A stretch of 64,000 bases of DNA from Annulohypoxylon bovei var. microspora (lineage: Eukaryota > Ascomycota > Sordariomycetes > Xylariales > Hypoxylaceae): NCBI GenBank assembly GCA_022836615.1, contig MU405210.1:605485-669484 (forward strand), read 5' to 3'. Positions within the stretch are counted from its first letter, which is position 1. Every line of letters starts with the position of its first letter. A model generated the notes under the pieces. The model saw only the letters and a list, made by a program, of their open reading frames with translations. It was not told where the DNA came from and searched no databases. Shown here in pieces: positions 1 through 12,000 of the stretch. The translations under genes were made by a program, and so were the position numbers.

Positions 1-2
1 AT

Positions 3-1001
3 CGTTGCCCTCGTAGGAACGCGGTTGTAGGATACGTTGATTGGTTAACGCTCCCTCGCTGCGATAACTTTAACATCTGCCCGTCATGCTACGAAGCCAC
101 CTTTTCCAACACGGAATTCGCCCACCACTTCGTTCCAGCACCATTCCGCGCGTCCGACCGGCCGCTCGCCTGCGACTTTGGCACTTCTCGGTATTATCAC
201 ATGGCCTATTTCCTAACTGGAAAATATGGAAAGGCAGATTTGGCTTTGTTTCGCAACATCGCCAACGTCGCTGCGAAGAATCAGCCATGTACGGGGCCCA
301 GAGAAGTTGCCCGCATTTGGTACTCTGTCAAAGACCCTCGTTCGGCGTATCCCATCGAAAGCTTCAACGTCTGTTATACTTGCGCGAAGACTGTTGAAAT
401 GCTGCTTCCCAACCTAACCGGCCTTTTCTTCCCCATGGATTCGCCCGCCGAGCCCACGAGGGGTGTCTGCGCCATGCACCAAGAGAACGAGCGGAGGTTC
501 TTGTTCTACTTCGACCTCCTGGAGGCGGCGTCCGACAAGGCTCTTATCGGCAAGAGCACGCCAGACGTCCAGGCACTGGCCGATCGGATCCGCGATCTAA
601 CGGAGGTTCCCGAGTGCGCGCGCGAAAGCCCGGTTCGGAACGGCAAGTGGTATATAATGCGGTCGATCCCGAACTTCACGGTGTGCGAGGAATGCTTCGG
701 AGAGGTGGTCTGGCCGATGATCCAAACTGACAATAGCTCGCTCGCGGCCACCTTCCACAAGAACCCGCAGAAACTCCCGCTGGCCGCTTGCCAGCTGTAC
801 TCCGAACGCATGCGCAGCATCTTCAAGGCGGCTGTGCGACACGGCGATACGAAGTTTCTCGAGAGTAAGGTTAGGGAGCGCAGGGTTAAGGAACAAGAGT
901 ATCACGCGAGGATCGTGGGGCTCGATAGGAACATCTTGGGCGCGGCTTGGGTAGAGGCCGAGGTCGACCGGTCTAGACGAGAATGGCAGAGGTGGGAATA
1001 A
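3..1001 (+). CDS. Conserved fungal hypothetical protein, 3' part (5' end outside window)
   Basis: The frame is open from base 3 to the TAA at 999-1001, so about 332 C-terminal residues are visible and the start lies left of the window. The methionine at 201 is internal, because coding continues upstream of it (motif CPSCYEATF near base 88). Spaced Cys pairs are visible: CPSCYE, CYTCAK and CEECFGEVVW, suggesting metal-binding Cys knuckles. There is no transmembrane segment in the visible part, and the C-terminus is rich in Arg and Glu. I recall similar large fungal proteins annotated only as integral membrane or Ser/Arg-related proteins, but I cannot assign a function. It converges on the GH28 gene, with 317 bp between the stop codons. 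Confidence 0.75.
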   Translation, partial: RCPRRNAVVGYVDWLTLPRCDNFNICPSCYEATFSNTEFAHHFVPAPFRASDRPLACDFGTSRYYHMAYFLTGKYGKADLALFRNIANVAAKNQPCTGPREVARIWYSVKDPRSAYPIESFNVCYTCAKTVEMLLPNLTGLFFPMDSPAEPTRGVCAMHQENERRFLFYFDLLEAASDKALIGKSTPDVQALADRIRDLTEVPECARESPVRNGKWYIMRSIPNFTVCEECFGEVVWPMIQTDNSSLAATFHKNPQKLPLAACQLYSERMRSIFKAAVRHGDTKFLESKVRERRVKEQEYHARIVGLDRNILGAAWVEAEVDRSRREWQRWE

Positions 1002-1318
1002 AGGCGATACAGGATGGGGGGGTTAAAGAATGGTCACGATTTGCATGCATTAGATTATAAAGGCCGGGGGGTATGATATACGGATACGGCTGGGTACGAG
1101 ACTACGTGTGTTTATGTACGGGTAATGAACGAAACTAAAAAGCACGGTGACGAGTAATGAGATACGGACATGGTCACGGTCGCGCTTGGATACGCTACGA
1201 CTTAAGTTTTTTCAACTCTCGTTCTGAGCAAGACAAATTCAGTATAAGATTTTTCATCTGCACCCTCCACACTTGCTAAAGTCCTTTCGTCGTCAGGTTT
1301 CTTGTCACCACGCGAAGC
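1002..1318. other. Intergenic, convergent 3' ends
   Basis: This is the 317 bp between two convergent stop codons. I see no ORF, RNA gene or repeat; it presumably holds both 3' UTRs. Confidence 0.5.
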
Positions 1319-2856
1319 TCAACGGTTCCCGCTCAGCTGCTGCGGCCAGCCCGCGGGACAGGTCCCCGTGCAGGGGATACCGGTGCCGTCCTGGCCCTGG
1401 ATGTTGCTGCAGAGGTACTTGGGCGCGCTGGTGCCATCCAGGGGTGTGATGTTGACGTTCTCGAAGCTGAAGCCGGAGCACGGGCTCGAGGAGGGGCAGT
1501 GGATGGCGGAGGCGATGTTGTAGCGCGAGGTGCCGGTGACGTTGATCCAGCGGATGTCGGAGATGGGCAGGCGGCTGGTGTCGCAGCCGTTGTTGGAGTA
1601 GATGCACGAGGTCACGTAGATGGGCTGGTTCACGTTCTCGGCCCGGATGTTGGAGAAGGTCACGTTCTTCACGTGGCCCGTCCCGCTGTACGTCTTGATC
1701 CACGCCGCGTTCGAGCTGTGCGTGCAGGTGATGTTGTCGAAGACCACGTTGTCCACGTAGTCCGCCACGTTGCTCGGGTTCCCGAGAGACCCGATCGTCG
1801 CGCAGCCCGACTCGTAGCAGTGCACGTCCGAGACGTGGATGTTGGTGCTGTTGCCCTTGACGGCGATGCAGTCCTACGTATGCGGTTGGTTAGGGGTGGG
1901 GTTTGCGAGATGATTGTTGTGGTGTTGGTGACGCGGGTGGTTAAGGGGGGTGGGGGTGGAGAAAGAGGATATGGGCATAGAAGAAGCTTACATCGCCGCA
2001 TGTCACCGTCCAGTTCTTGATAGTTATGTCCTTCGAGTTCCAGGTGTCGGTGCCGTCCGTGTTCACGGTACTCCATTGGCTGTTGCTGGTTGAGTTCATG
2101 TCAAGGTTCGTCATGGTGATGTTCTCGCTGTAAGCGATGAAGGTGTCTAAATTTTAGATTTTCTCATTAGCTTCGATTCATGTCTATGTCTAATCCAAGA
2201 GTTCATGTAATATGGGAGTAGTTTGATGGTTTTCTTTCAGACAGAGCCAATATCGGGTTTATTCCGAATCTCCATCACACCTAATCGGAATAAAATTGGG
2301 AAATAACGAAACAGGTTCACTTACGCCAGAATTGACTCTGTCTCCATGTAATTCCATCGATGAAAACATCCTTCGCGTGCCAGAGGGTCAAGCTAATCGG
2401 TCGCCCATTCTGATTGCTCCCGCTTCTATTCTCGTCGTACCACAGCTGGCCCTGACCGTCGAAGAGCGCTTTGCCGAAGCCGCGGATACTTATGCCCTGG
2501 CCACCGATACGCCAAGCAGTCGACCGCGCAGCGTACTCGACGCCGATGCTGCTGCGCAGCCAGTACTGGATATCCGAGGACCATCGTAGCGTTCCGTGGA
2601 TCTCTACATCCACGTTTTGGAGATCTTTAAGGTCCATGACCTGCCCGATATGGAACATCCCTTCGGTTAGGATGACCTTGCCGTTCTGCCCACACTGCTT
2701 GAAGGCATCTAGGATTTGCGGTGTATCATCCGGTTCCTGCCCGTTGACACCGTCCGTCAATGGCGTCACAGTACACGTCGAGCCCGTGACGTTGAGAGCC
2801 GCCGAAGCGCTGCCAGCGAGTGCCAGAAAGGCGGGTAGAAGGAGCGTTGACTTCAT
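1319..2856 (-). CDS. Secreted GH28 exo-polygalacturonase-like glycoside hydrolase
   Basis: Three exons on the minus strand: 2856-2325, 2146-1992 and 1873-1319, joined in phase to give 413 residues. Introns use GTAAGT..TAG and GTAAGC..TAG. A signal peptide (MKSTLLLPAFLALAGSASA) indicates secretion. GH28 hallmarks are NTDGTD (Asp208 and Asp211), the GDD motif (Asp229/Asp230, split by intron 2) followed by CIAVKGNS, then IGSLG near 256-260 and WIKTY near 287. The family hydrolyses alpha-1,4-galacturonosyl links in pectin; the DTWNSKDI context resembles exo-acting or rhamnogalacturonan-type members. The position of the usual GHG histidine reads SGCATIGS and the usual RIK arginine is Trp, so substrate and activity may differ from a classical polygalacturonase. 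Confidence 0.9.
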
Positions 2857-4592
2857 CTTTTTTATTTCTTCCCACGCTTTGGGTATTTTTCCTGTGTAGT
2901 GCTGATCTTCTCGATGCCTAGAAAGGAATTGTGTAATCGATGTTCTTTTTTAATTTAGGAATCCGGGTCCTAGAAGACGTGATACCGGGAAATAGAAATA
3001 AGAATGACCGCATTCTATGCGAAAGCGGAGAGCCTCCTCTCTTAGTACCTCGTCTGTCTGGGCAATAGTCATATAACACCACCCCTCAGTATCAAGCTTT
3101 TCCAGGACCCCAGAATCAAGTAACCCATATTGCCGTCTTGGCTTTCGCGAGGTCTAGACTACCTCGGTCGAGTAGTGACAGGCGGTGAAAAGGGGAGAGG
3201 GGCAGTGGGATATTGCAGTGTGAACGACGAGATACCTCGGTGTATAATACCATTGATACTATATTAGGAAAAAACGTGGCATTGCGCGTCCTGGATAGAG
3301 ACGCGCTCGAATCAAGATGCGTAGACTATAAAGAATACACATGGATGTTAAACTAATTCGAGGGACTCGGCTAATTCAGACTGAGGATGGAAGAAAAGGA
3401 AGATGTTGATTAAGCGGATATTAAAAACCTGGGGTCTAGACTACCTATCTGCTACCTATTCAACCTAATCACGACAAAAGGGGAGAGGTTCATAAAGCGG
3501 CAAATTAAATATATGGACAAGTTTGGGGAAATCGGGGACTTGACATTTCATCTACTAATACAAGTGAGTATATGGCTGCAAAGTACAGAATCCATCATCT
3601 TCCTAAAAACCATTCGCCAAGCAGAAGAATGCTCGCCATTGGACGCGAGTGAGTTCTAGTAGACTATTCAGGAAAGTCGTAGATTGTAACGCTAAATTCC
3701 TATTGGATATTGAGGGGACCGACTATCACCAATATCTCGGAATAGAGGCTTCGATTTAAAACAACTGACATGTCGTCATAGGCATAGGTATGTAGGTATT
3801 GAACATGGTTATTTAAGCTACGAAAATATAACAACGACGAAGACACAACAGGTCTAATCATTATCTACTTGTCTAGGTACAGTTAATAGACAACAAAATG
3901 TGATTGATGAAGCTTTTCCCCAAAGAGAATGTTAATGCCCGCCAGCCATAACTTAACAATATAAAATTTATAGTTACTATCTGTTATAACAAATTGGAAC
4001 ATTTTATGACAACATAATAATGGAGATAAAGCTCAATATCAAAGGTTCCTTCTAAGATTTAAGACATATTGAGCAAGATCAACGTGTAAACACAATAAGC
4101 ACTGTAGCTTTTCTCTACTCACTGATATAATATGAGGTTATGTTGTCATGTCTCAGTGATATAATCAGAAAGTAATGTCGATTAATAGAATACATCCCGA
4201 CCTGAAAACTGGTAATGAGGTTTTGTTAGCAAATTTTCAGACCTAAAATCATGGAGGGTCACTTACTCCTGACAATATCAACAATTCATATTATATGACT
4301 ACGAGACGATGGTGTTTAGTTTTATCACACAACCCAAACCACCTAGTCATACACTGATTGCCACACAACTCCGAATATTGCTTTCATCCACCGTAACTTG
4401 CGGAGTAATACACGTCAAGTTCTCGGATGGTAGGTAGGCAGGTATATACCTAAGGTAATTTTAATATTTACACATTCTATGTAGGTACCTAGATATCCTA
4501 ATTCTATCATCAAAGGTCAAAATTTCTACGCACTATTCCTTCTCAACATTATCGAGGGCCAACCTTTCAAAACATACAACACGGAGCCCATC
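2857..4592. other. AT-rich intergenic region with nested inverted repeats
   Basis: About 1.7 kb without a plausible gene. It is noticeably AT-rich from about 3300 to 4560. It contains a nested inverted-repeat structure at 4006-4149 (reported separately) and several AGGTAGGT/ACCTA words near 4430-4495. Confidence 0.5.
4006..4149. repeat. Nested short inverted repeats
   Basis: ATGACAACATAA at 4006-4017 recurs inverted at 4138-4149. Inside it GCTCAATAT (4031-4039) is mirrored by ATATTGAGC (4066-4074). A near-direct pair CTCACTGATATAAT / CTCAGTGATATAAT flanks the right arm. It could be a decayed MITE or chance in AT-rich DNA. Confidence 0.35.
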
Positions 4593-5360
4593 ATGTTTTC
4601 TTTAAATAGAACTCATGTATGCAAAACCGATCCATGCAAGTATTGCGAAAGGGAGGATCTTGCTCGGAAAAGAATAGACAAGGGATTATGCCGTAGAGCG
4701 CTGTGTAGCAAGCCCCTGCACGAAGGCAGTACGCAGTTCTGTAGAGAACATGCTGAACGCAGAAGAGAGAGCCAAAGCAAGATCTATGCTAAGAAAGCAC
4801 AAGATAATAAAAACCGGCCCAGCAACGACAATGGCGGCTCGGTTGACGGAAACTCTCGAACAGGAACAACTGTATCGGCGCAAAATCCTTATCCAAGCAG
4901 CGGCTCATCAACCAACAGAGACAATGGATCAAATGCATACAGCTCTACTGTACCACCTGGCTTGCACACCTCTCCGTACCAGGCTAGCGGAACTCCATCT
5001 AGTGTTTTTGCAGCGGACCCTAACGACGTATTCAACAACGCTTGGGGTGGACAATCAGGAGGCACTTCCTACCAGGGATACATCAGACGTCCCACGCCTC
5101 CAGCCCTGCCTATGATTCCGAATTATCAACCATCGAACTCCGGCGTACAAGCCCCTGACAACGGAAACCCTTACCAGTCCTTAGATGGATATGATCATAT
5201 TGGCTCTAGTCAATATAGCCAACCACTGCCCAATTCGACTCCATCTCATGAGCGCCAACATCAGTACAATGACCGTGAAGAATACGCCGACGATCCTTGG
5301 GCTTGGAATACGTACGACGCCAATTACCCCGACGGTGATGATGACGGACAAGGACGCTAG
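4593..5360 (+). CDS. Small Cys-rich N-terminal domain protein with low-complexity tail, unknown function
   Basis: A single open frame of 255 residues from ATG 4593 to TAG 5358-5360. The first 55 residues hold Cys/His pairs in the order CKTDPCKYC, LCRRALC, then CREH, which could bind one or two zinc ions; basic residues surround them. The rest (about residues 70-255) is low complexity, rich in Ser, Asn, Gly, Pro, Tyr and Gln, with an acidic C-terminus (DDPWAW, DGDDDGQGR). No signal peptide or membrane segment is visible. I do not recognise the family. The Cys-rich head plus disordered tail suggests a nuclear or RNA/DNA-associated protein, but that is inference. It stands alone in AT-rich DNA, divergent from the GH28 gene, and a 19 bp tandem repeat lies in its 3' flank. 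Confidence 0.6.
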   Translation: MFSLNRTHVCKTDPCKYCEREDLARKRIDKGLCRRALCSKPLHEGSTQFCREHAERRRESQSKIYAKKAQDNKNRPSNDNGGSVDGNSRTGTTVSAQNPYPSSGSSTNRDNGSNAYSSTVPPGLHTSPYQASGTPSSVFAADPNDVFNNAWGGQSGGTSYQGYIRRPTPPALPMIPNYQPSNSGVQAPDNGNPYQSLDGYDHIGSSQYSQPLPNSTPSHERQHQYNDREEYADDPWAWNTYDANYPDGDDDGQGR

Positions 5361-6282
5361 GTGACAGACACCTCTTCGAGTGTGCGGCCGGGGGAATCAG
5401 AGTGCGAGTTCGGGGTGGTTGTTATAGTCTAAGCTAGACTAGATATTTTGCTTGTTTAGGGACGGGGAACATAGGCCAAGGAGGCTAAATTTTGGAAGGC
5501 AGGCTACACTTTGGAAGGCAGGCTACATTTTGGAAGGAAGACTACATTTTGGAAGGCAGGCTCTTAGGTACTTTCCTTTTGATACCCTTCAATAATCAAA
5601 TCTGCTTCTTCTATTTTGCGAATACGTATAATATTGGCTGCAACTTCAGGCCTTGAATTCTTCTGGTGATAGCGAATCCTAACCCATTTGTTCGATAGCT
5701 CCTGAACCAGCTAGCCTTGCCTATCTACCTTATTAGGTACCAAGTAAGTCTACATCTAAACCACATGATTGTAAATGATCCATATATGGGTTGATAAGTG
5801 GACAATACAGTATTGAAAGAAGTTAGAAGTGAAGAAGGATAGCTCGGACTAGGGACTATGGGGACTTGAATGGGAGGTTCTCCGGCATGTACCCCTGTGT
5901 TGCATTCGATGGTATACCCATTTAATATAACGGGCACCTATCCGAGTTATAGCACAACAATATGTCAAGTGGGAACAAGCATGAAAGTTATTGCAATCAG
6001 AACGAAAGTGTCCTTTTAGTCTATTAACCGTCTATAGACCCCTATTCCAGCTGAAGTGCCAATCTATTCCTTGCACTATCTAGCTTGCGAGACCACGTTC
6101 CATCGACGTCCTTCTAGTTTGATGCCTGTAAATAAAACCCTTGGGATATCTTTTAAATATTTCCTTCGAAATGAAGCGAATGTTGGCCATTATGCCAACG
6201 TTTCTTTAGAGAAAAAAGTAGCAAACCTCCCAATAACGCCGACCATGATCTTTATGCATTTTCCCACCTATCGTGTAGAGCG
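5361..6282. other. Intergenic region between orphan gene and malic enzyme
   Basis: Contains the 19 bp tandem repeat at 5494-5562. Frames at 5725-5937 and 6056-6301 have no recognisable motifs and are treated as chance. Confidence 0.5.
5494..5562. repeat. 19 bp tandem repeat, about 3.6 units
   Basis: Units of the form GGAAGGCAGGCTACATTTT run at 5494-5512, 5513-5531 and 5532-5550, with a partial unit at 5551-5562. A decayed unit (GGCCAAGGAGGCTAAATTTT) precedes them. It sits 130 bp after the orphan gene's stop codon, probably in its 3' UTR. Confidence 0.85.
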
Positions 6283-8459
6283 TTACTTAAGAGGGTCATA
6301 AATACTCTGCTTGATGAATTTCGTTAGGGCCACGTCGCCCCATTCTTCCCACTCAACCCATTGCTCTTCGGGTAGGGTGGTTACACCTTCCCGGCGAGCT
6401 GCCTTCATTACCTCCCGAGCGACAATGACGCTAGCGTCTCTGACACGCTCGATGCGGGGGTAGATCAAGCCCTTGTGAATCTCCTCGGCATTCAATGACT
6501 CGGATAGTGAGGAGGCTGCGACGTACACCATCTCATCGGTGATCTTGGACGCCTTGCAGAGGATGGCACCGAGGCCGAGACCGGGGAACACGTAGACGTT
6601 GTTGCCCTGGTTTGGCCAGTAGGTCACGGCATGGTCGCCGGCCTTGACAGCAAATGGCGAGAAGGGAGAGCCAGACGCGAAGATGACAGTGCCTTCCGTC
6701 CACTGGACAGCCTGCTCGAAAGTGCATTCGGCCTTGGTAAGAGGGTTGCTAAGAGGGAATAGGATAGGTCGTCGTCCAGAGCCGCCAGAGTCAACTGAGG
6801 CCTTGAGGGCACGGACAACGGATTCGGTAAAGACACCGAAAGTGGCGGTCAAGCCAACGAGGGCAGATGGCCTGACATACTCGATGACCTCCTCGAGAGT
6901 GCGGAATTGGTGTCCGGCGTTATCGCTGCGGGCGAAGTACTTCTTGTGCTCTGCTAACTTGTCACCTCGGTCGGTAGTAACAAGACCCTTAGTGTCCACA
7001 AGCCAAAACTTCTCCTTGGCAGCCTGTTCCGAGAGACCGCGGCGAGTGTAGTACTCGACCATCTGCTTCGCGACACCAACACCAGCTGAACCAGCACCCA
7101 TGAATACCAGGCGCTGCTCCTCTAGAGGAACCCCGGACAGGTTCACGGCACCAATGTAACTATAGTAATGTGAGTAAGTTTTGATTGGATGAGGAAATTC
7201 GGAGTTCATACCCTGCCAAGACAACGGCACCAGTTCCCTGGATGTCATCGTTGAAGCACCTGTACTTGTTGCGGTAACGGGACAAGTAGGCAAACGCCTT
7301 CTCAGTGTCGAAGTCTTCAAACTGGATAACCATGTTGGGGAAAACTTCGGTTACAGCCTCCATGAACTCGTCCATGAACTCCTGGGCGACAGCCGGGGAA
7401 GGACGCCTTGCTCGAAGACCTAGGTATAGCGGGTCCTTCAAGTTGCTCTCATTGTTGGTACCAGTGTCCAACACGATAGGGAGGGTCCTTGCCGGGTGGA
7501 TACCGGCAGCACCGGTGTAGAGAGCCAGCTTGCCAATCTAGGTAGGTGTCAGCCACGCATTGCACGGGGCACTAATGTAGGCCAAGATCGAAAGGAAGGG
7601 GAAAAAAGAACTTACGGAAATCCCCACACCATTTACGCCGAGATCGCCCAGCCCCAGAATACGGGATCCGTCCGTTACCACACAGATTTCGGGATTCGGG
7701 TAAGGCCAGTTACGCAGGATCGTCTTGATCGACCGGCGCTGCTTGATCGAAATATACAACGCCTCCGGGCGGGTGTAGAGGGTTGAGTACTGCAAGCAGA
7801 CGTCGCCGATGGTAGGGGTATATACCAACGGCATGAGATCGCGGACATTATCGATAAGAACTCGGTAGAATAAGTCCACGTTCTGGTCCTTCAGCGACGA
7901 CAAGTACATGTACTTGTCGATGTTGGTCTGTCTAGAGTTGATCACCTTCATGCATCTCGCGACCTGAGTTTCCGCGCTCTCCATGGCGTGTGGTATTAAA
8001 CCGGTCAGGTTCTTGGAGACACGGTCATCCGGGGAGAAAGAGAGACCTAGATAGCTTAGGCGTCAGTAGACGGCCAAGGTGGGAATAGAGAGCTATGGGA
8101 ATAAGCTAGGTAAGTAAATTACCTTTGTTCCACAGAGGTTCTCGCAGTACTTGGTAACCGCCGGCGGAAGATTGCGGGACGTAGTCCGTAGACCTGTATT
8201 GCTGAACCTCGCCATAGTGGTTCTGTGCGTAGCCTCGTAGACCGTCTAAGGCAGCCATTTTCATTTGTTCTTCAATTGCGGTGATATCGACTGAGGACAT
8301 TGGGTTCAATGCAGACTGTCTCCGTTGTAGGGATAGTGAGAGACGTTTACTGGAGACGGAGGAATGAGAAGAACGCGCAGAGACGATCGATGCGGAAGGA
8401 GAAGCAGAGCGAGGCGTTGATATATCTGAGCTGGCGGTGCTGTATGCGTTAAACGCCAT
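6283..8459 (-). CDS. NAD(P)-dependent malic enzyme
   Basis: Four exons: 8459-8123, 8046-7616, 7537-7212 and 7159-6283, in phase, giving 656 residues with the ATG at 8459. Malic enzyme oxidatively decarboxylates malate to pyruvate. Diagnostic motifs in order are LPLVYTPTIGDVCLQ-like MPLVYTPTIGDV, GLGDLGVNGVGIS, FEDF with NKYRCFNDDIQGTGAV (metal and malate binding), and the Rossmann motif FMGAGSAGVGVA. The length fits fungal malic enzymes. The same frame stays open upstream to an ATG at 9062, which would add about 201 Arg/Ser-rich residues; I chose 8459 as the conservative start, and a mitochondrial leader form is possible. Whether it uses NAD or NADP cannot be settled by eye. Confidence 0.93.
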
Positions 8460-9062
8460 TGGACGTCTCGGTGATGGGCGGTGCGGCAGTATTAAAAAGC
8501 AACGAAAGCAACGGTTGGATGTTGAGCTGATGGGGTAAGACGGAGCAGCTGGACGAATGAAGGACTGTCCGATAGGACTAGCGCTATCAGAACCAGGTGC
8601 AAGTAACGTGAAGGGTAACGTGTACGGAGGAAGAGGCGTAGAAGATGGTTCCCTCTTTCGGATACCACTACCAGTAGTGCTGCAAGAGAAAAGTCCGGAA
8701 TGCAAGGAACTAGGTTCGGGTGGATGATGTGGGTGATCTGGATGATCGTGGTGGTGTGTCTGCTGATTACTGTCCCGAAGAGTATTCGTGTAATCTTTTG
8801 AATTATTCAAAGTCCGTCGTCCGGCTACTACAAGGTCGTTGATGATGACATGCGCAGGCGCAGACGGGGTTCTTATTAATGACAGCCCAGCACTAGTGTG
8901 AGGCGGACCGAGGACCCTTGTACGAGATATTCCTGATATCCTTGATACCCTTGATATCCTCGATATCCTCGTACTCAGACCTCCATCGCTTTTCATTGGG
9001 CTACTGACACGGAGTCGTGCGAGTTGTGACAAGCGCGAGCCCTGGTTTCGTTGGGGTTTCAT
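8460..9062 (-). other. Open in-frame leader upstream of malic enzyme
   Basis: About 201 codons in frame with malic enzyme contain no stop. The predicted residues are rich in Ser, Arg, Pro and His, with an Arg-rich acidic-poor beginning (MKPQRNQGSRLSQLARLRV) that looks like a mitochondrial presequence and a His/Pro stretch further on. It could be an N-terminal extension, an alternative isoform or a 5' UTR with introns. Confidence 0.4.
8926..8970. repeat. 9 bp tandem repeat, five units
   Basis: GATATTCCT, GATATCCTT, GATACCCTT, GATATCCTC and GATATCCTC run head to tail. On the minus strand, in frame with malic enzyme, they would encode a Ser-Arg/Gly-Ile type tripeptide repeat. Confidence 0.85.
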
Positions 9063-12000
9063 AGGGTATCAAACACTAGATCCAAATCGCTGTAATATTT
9101 CGTTAATAACCTAAGGGGGGGTTATTAAGGGGGGGATGGCTGATCGGCAAGTTACGGAACGAATAATAGGAAGACGAAAGGTAAAAATGCACCAAAAAAA
9201 GGGCACGGTCTTCTAACCAAGATTTGCAAAGTATTCCGTCGTCCAATCCAAGCGAGTCTAGATCAGCATAGACATAATAGACATGGACATGGACATGGAC
9301 ATGTAAAAAAAAAAAAAAAAAAAGTATCGTAGTATCGTAGTATCGTCCAAAAATGGTAACTGGCTTTGAGCCTGTTACGATGGAGAAATGAGAGAGACAC
9401 TATTAATGGCGACAGAATGAGAGACACGATGGATGAAGGATTTCCAACTCGAATTAAGACTCATCAAATTTCCGATTTTTCTCCTTATTTCATGGATGAC
9501 TGATGAAAATTTTGTTGGGACCCGGTCTGTATGTAAGAATATCCGTTGTAAGTAGTGTACAAGCAAGTATTAGGTAGTTTTCCCCATAGCGACGAAGGCT
9601 ATGACTAGGTCGATAACGGGAATAGATACATTAGACACATTGGACACATTAGGTACGGGACCCTACAGGACCGGCGTCCAAGGAGAAAGAATAATAAACC
9701 GAATTAGGAAAGTATCGTGGTTCGTAATTGGTCCGGGGAAACTATCCTGGGACCATAGGTGGATTTTTTTCTCTTCAAACTCTTTAATGCCATTTGCTTC
9801 CTTCACATGTCCAAGTTTAAGTCACGATCTTATTGCTCTTGATAAACCATAAAGCGCACGCGGAGTAACTACTATCATTTGACCAAATATGAAGAATATA
9901 TCTAACCTCAAATTCCGTAACCTAGGTGACTGTGATATAATGCTTTACATAGATTGATCCCAGATCTCGAAACATCTTCACTACAGCGACAGCAACATTC
10001 ACGAAAATTTTCATGATATCTTGCAACACGGACTCCGGGCGGTTTGGGGGATCGGATTCACCCTTAATCCTTGTCGTTCCAGGTTGCATGTCCGTCGATC
10101 CCGCAGTCCCGACTTTTTTTTAAACCTGTCCGGCATGCACCAATGGGGCTGGGTTTGCGTGTGCCTGCATAAGCTAGATTCTTGACTTGGGACCGTCCAA
10201 TGTTTCCGATTTGATATGATAACGTACATTGTAATCACAGCCCTTTCTGGAGGAGCCATTCCTTTTTCATTCACCTCTCAAAGGTTGGGGTCTAGATAAC
10301 CCCCTTCGCAGAATCCCATCCATGCCGTACCCCGTCAACAGTCGGGGTTTCTCGAGACGGAGTACATATCTGGGGTAAAGAAGAGACGTACGAAGTACTT
10401 ATGTACGTAGAATAGAAATGGTGGAAAGCCATGACTAAAGAGTTACGAGTCTTGACTAACAAAATCATACCCAATTGCCCAAGCAACCCCCTATCCTTGA
10501 GAAAAAGTTGGATTTTGGAGGCCCAATCTTGCACCAGCCCGAATTGATCACGATGTTACAAGGTATCACTTACACCGATGATGGGGCTGACAGGGCTGAC
10601 GAGTCCCGAATTTTCTCGCGTTCCATAGGTCTTCTGCTGATCCTTGCAGGCGACCCGGATTCTTCCGATCTGAAATGCCACGAGGCTTGGATAGCCATGG
10701 TTAATCTACACCCAGACAGTCTGTGCTTCGGTAACCTTCGCAGGTTCTCTTCGATATTTTCCACATTTTGACACTAGAGTTTATGGCGAATTTCAAAGAT
10801 AGCCGAAACGCATGCACTCCGTATCACAATAACCTCCTTAAGGGCGGTTGTCCAAACTACAATCTCTAAAATGAGGGTTTCGACACGACCGTCGATTTCT
10901 TAAGATCTATCCATTCGTCTGATGAACCGCCCAGCCTGTCAACGGTCTAGTCCAACGTCTCCACTCGAGCCGACGAGCTTAGAGAGCATGGCACGCCATG
11001 GAACATCTCCACCACGCTCAAACATCGATTCGTCTTTACTGGGGAACTCCTACCGCTTACCTCTTTCATGCAGCCTCCCCCACAAGAGCCTCTTGTGATC
11101 AATATTCTCCAGAATGCGGAGATATAAGCATTTCTGGGCTAATATTCAGAGTCACAGCTCAATTTGACAGGCGCATCACCGCTACAATGTATCTCGAGCC
11201 TAACGAACCCACACGACGCGCCAAGCTTCGGACCTAGAACTAGATCCCATTTCCCAGACGGTGAGCATCTAATATCATGACTCATGAATATCAAAGGTAT
11301 GTCTTAGTGTCGCCGAGATCGTCGTAACTTTTCTAGAAGATCGTCCGAATCGGTAATTCCAACGGCTACGCGACGCTACCCCATGTATGTTGCCGTGCCG
11401 CACTGCAGCTCGTTTATCGCTATGATGTTTCGGGAAAGACTCGATCTTCTTGGCTTTTAAGCTTGTTCCCCCTCCTACTTCTTGCAACGCGACGCCGATG
11501 AACTTGTCTCACTCGGAGCCTCTGTGTCACAATACGTCGAATAGCTAGGAGCATGAAGAGAATACCATCATGTTCCCCATTAGTCCTCTGTTTTGCTGAT
11601 GCTTCTACTCATTCTAAGACATTAATCCACTGATGTCTCGTCTCATTACTTATGTCGCCTTGACCATTGCCGAATGCTGATCAGTGGCGACTCAAAGCAC
11701 GTAGCAGTATTACTACTATGTTAGGCAGAATGATCACGATGCGGCTAAATCTGTCACGGAGCACAAGTTACACATTAGGTTGAGACTAACTTGAACACTT
11801 CGGATTCAATTTCGCTTCTGGTTAAGATTCGAAGTTATTGTGACGTTCGAAAAAGTCCTATATATCAGGACTAGTAGTCGTAATGTGTATGTATCCGTGG
11901 CTTCCGACTTTCGTTGGTAGTTGTTCAATGAGCACGCGACATCAAATTCTCATGAGATAAGGTTTCACCGCGAACGGTTTTTGTTACTCCGAACATCATT

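Noticed and set aside
10475..10771. 98-codon plus-strand frame with a minus-strand overlap
   Set aside because: No family motif and no supporting exon structure.
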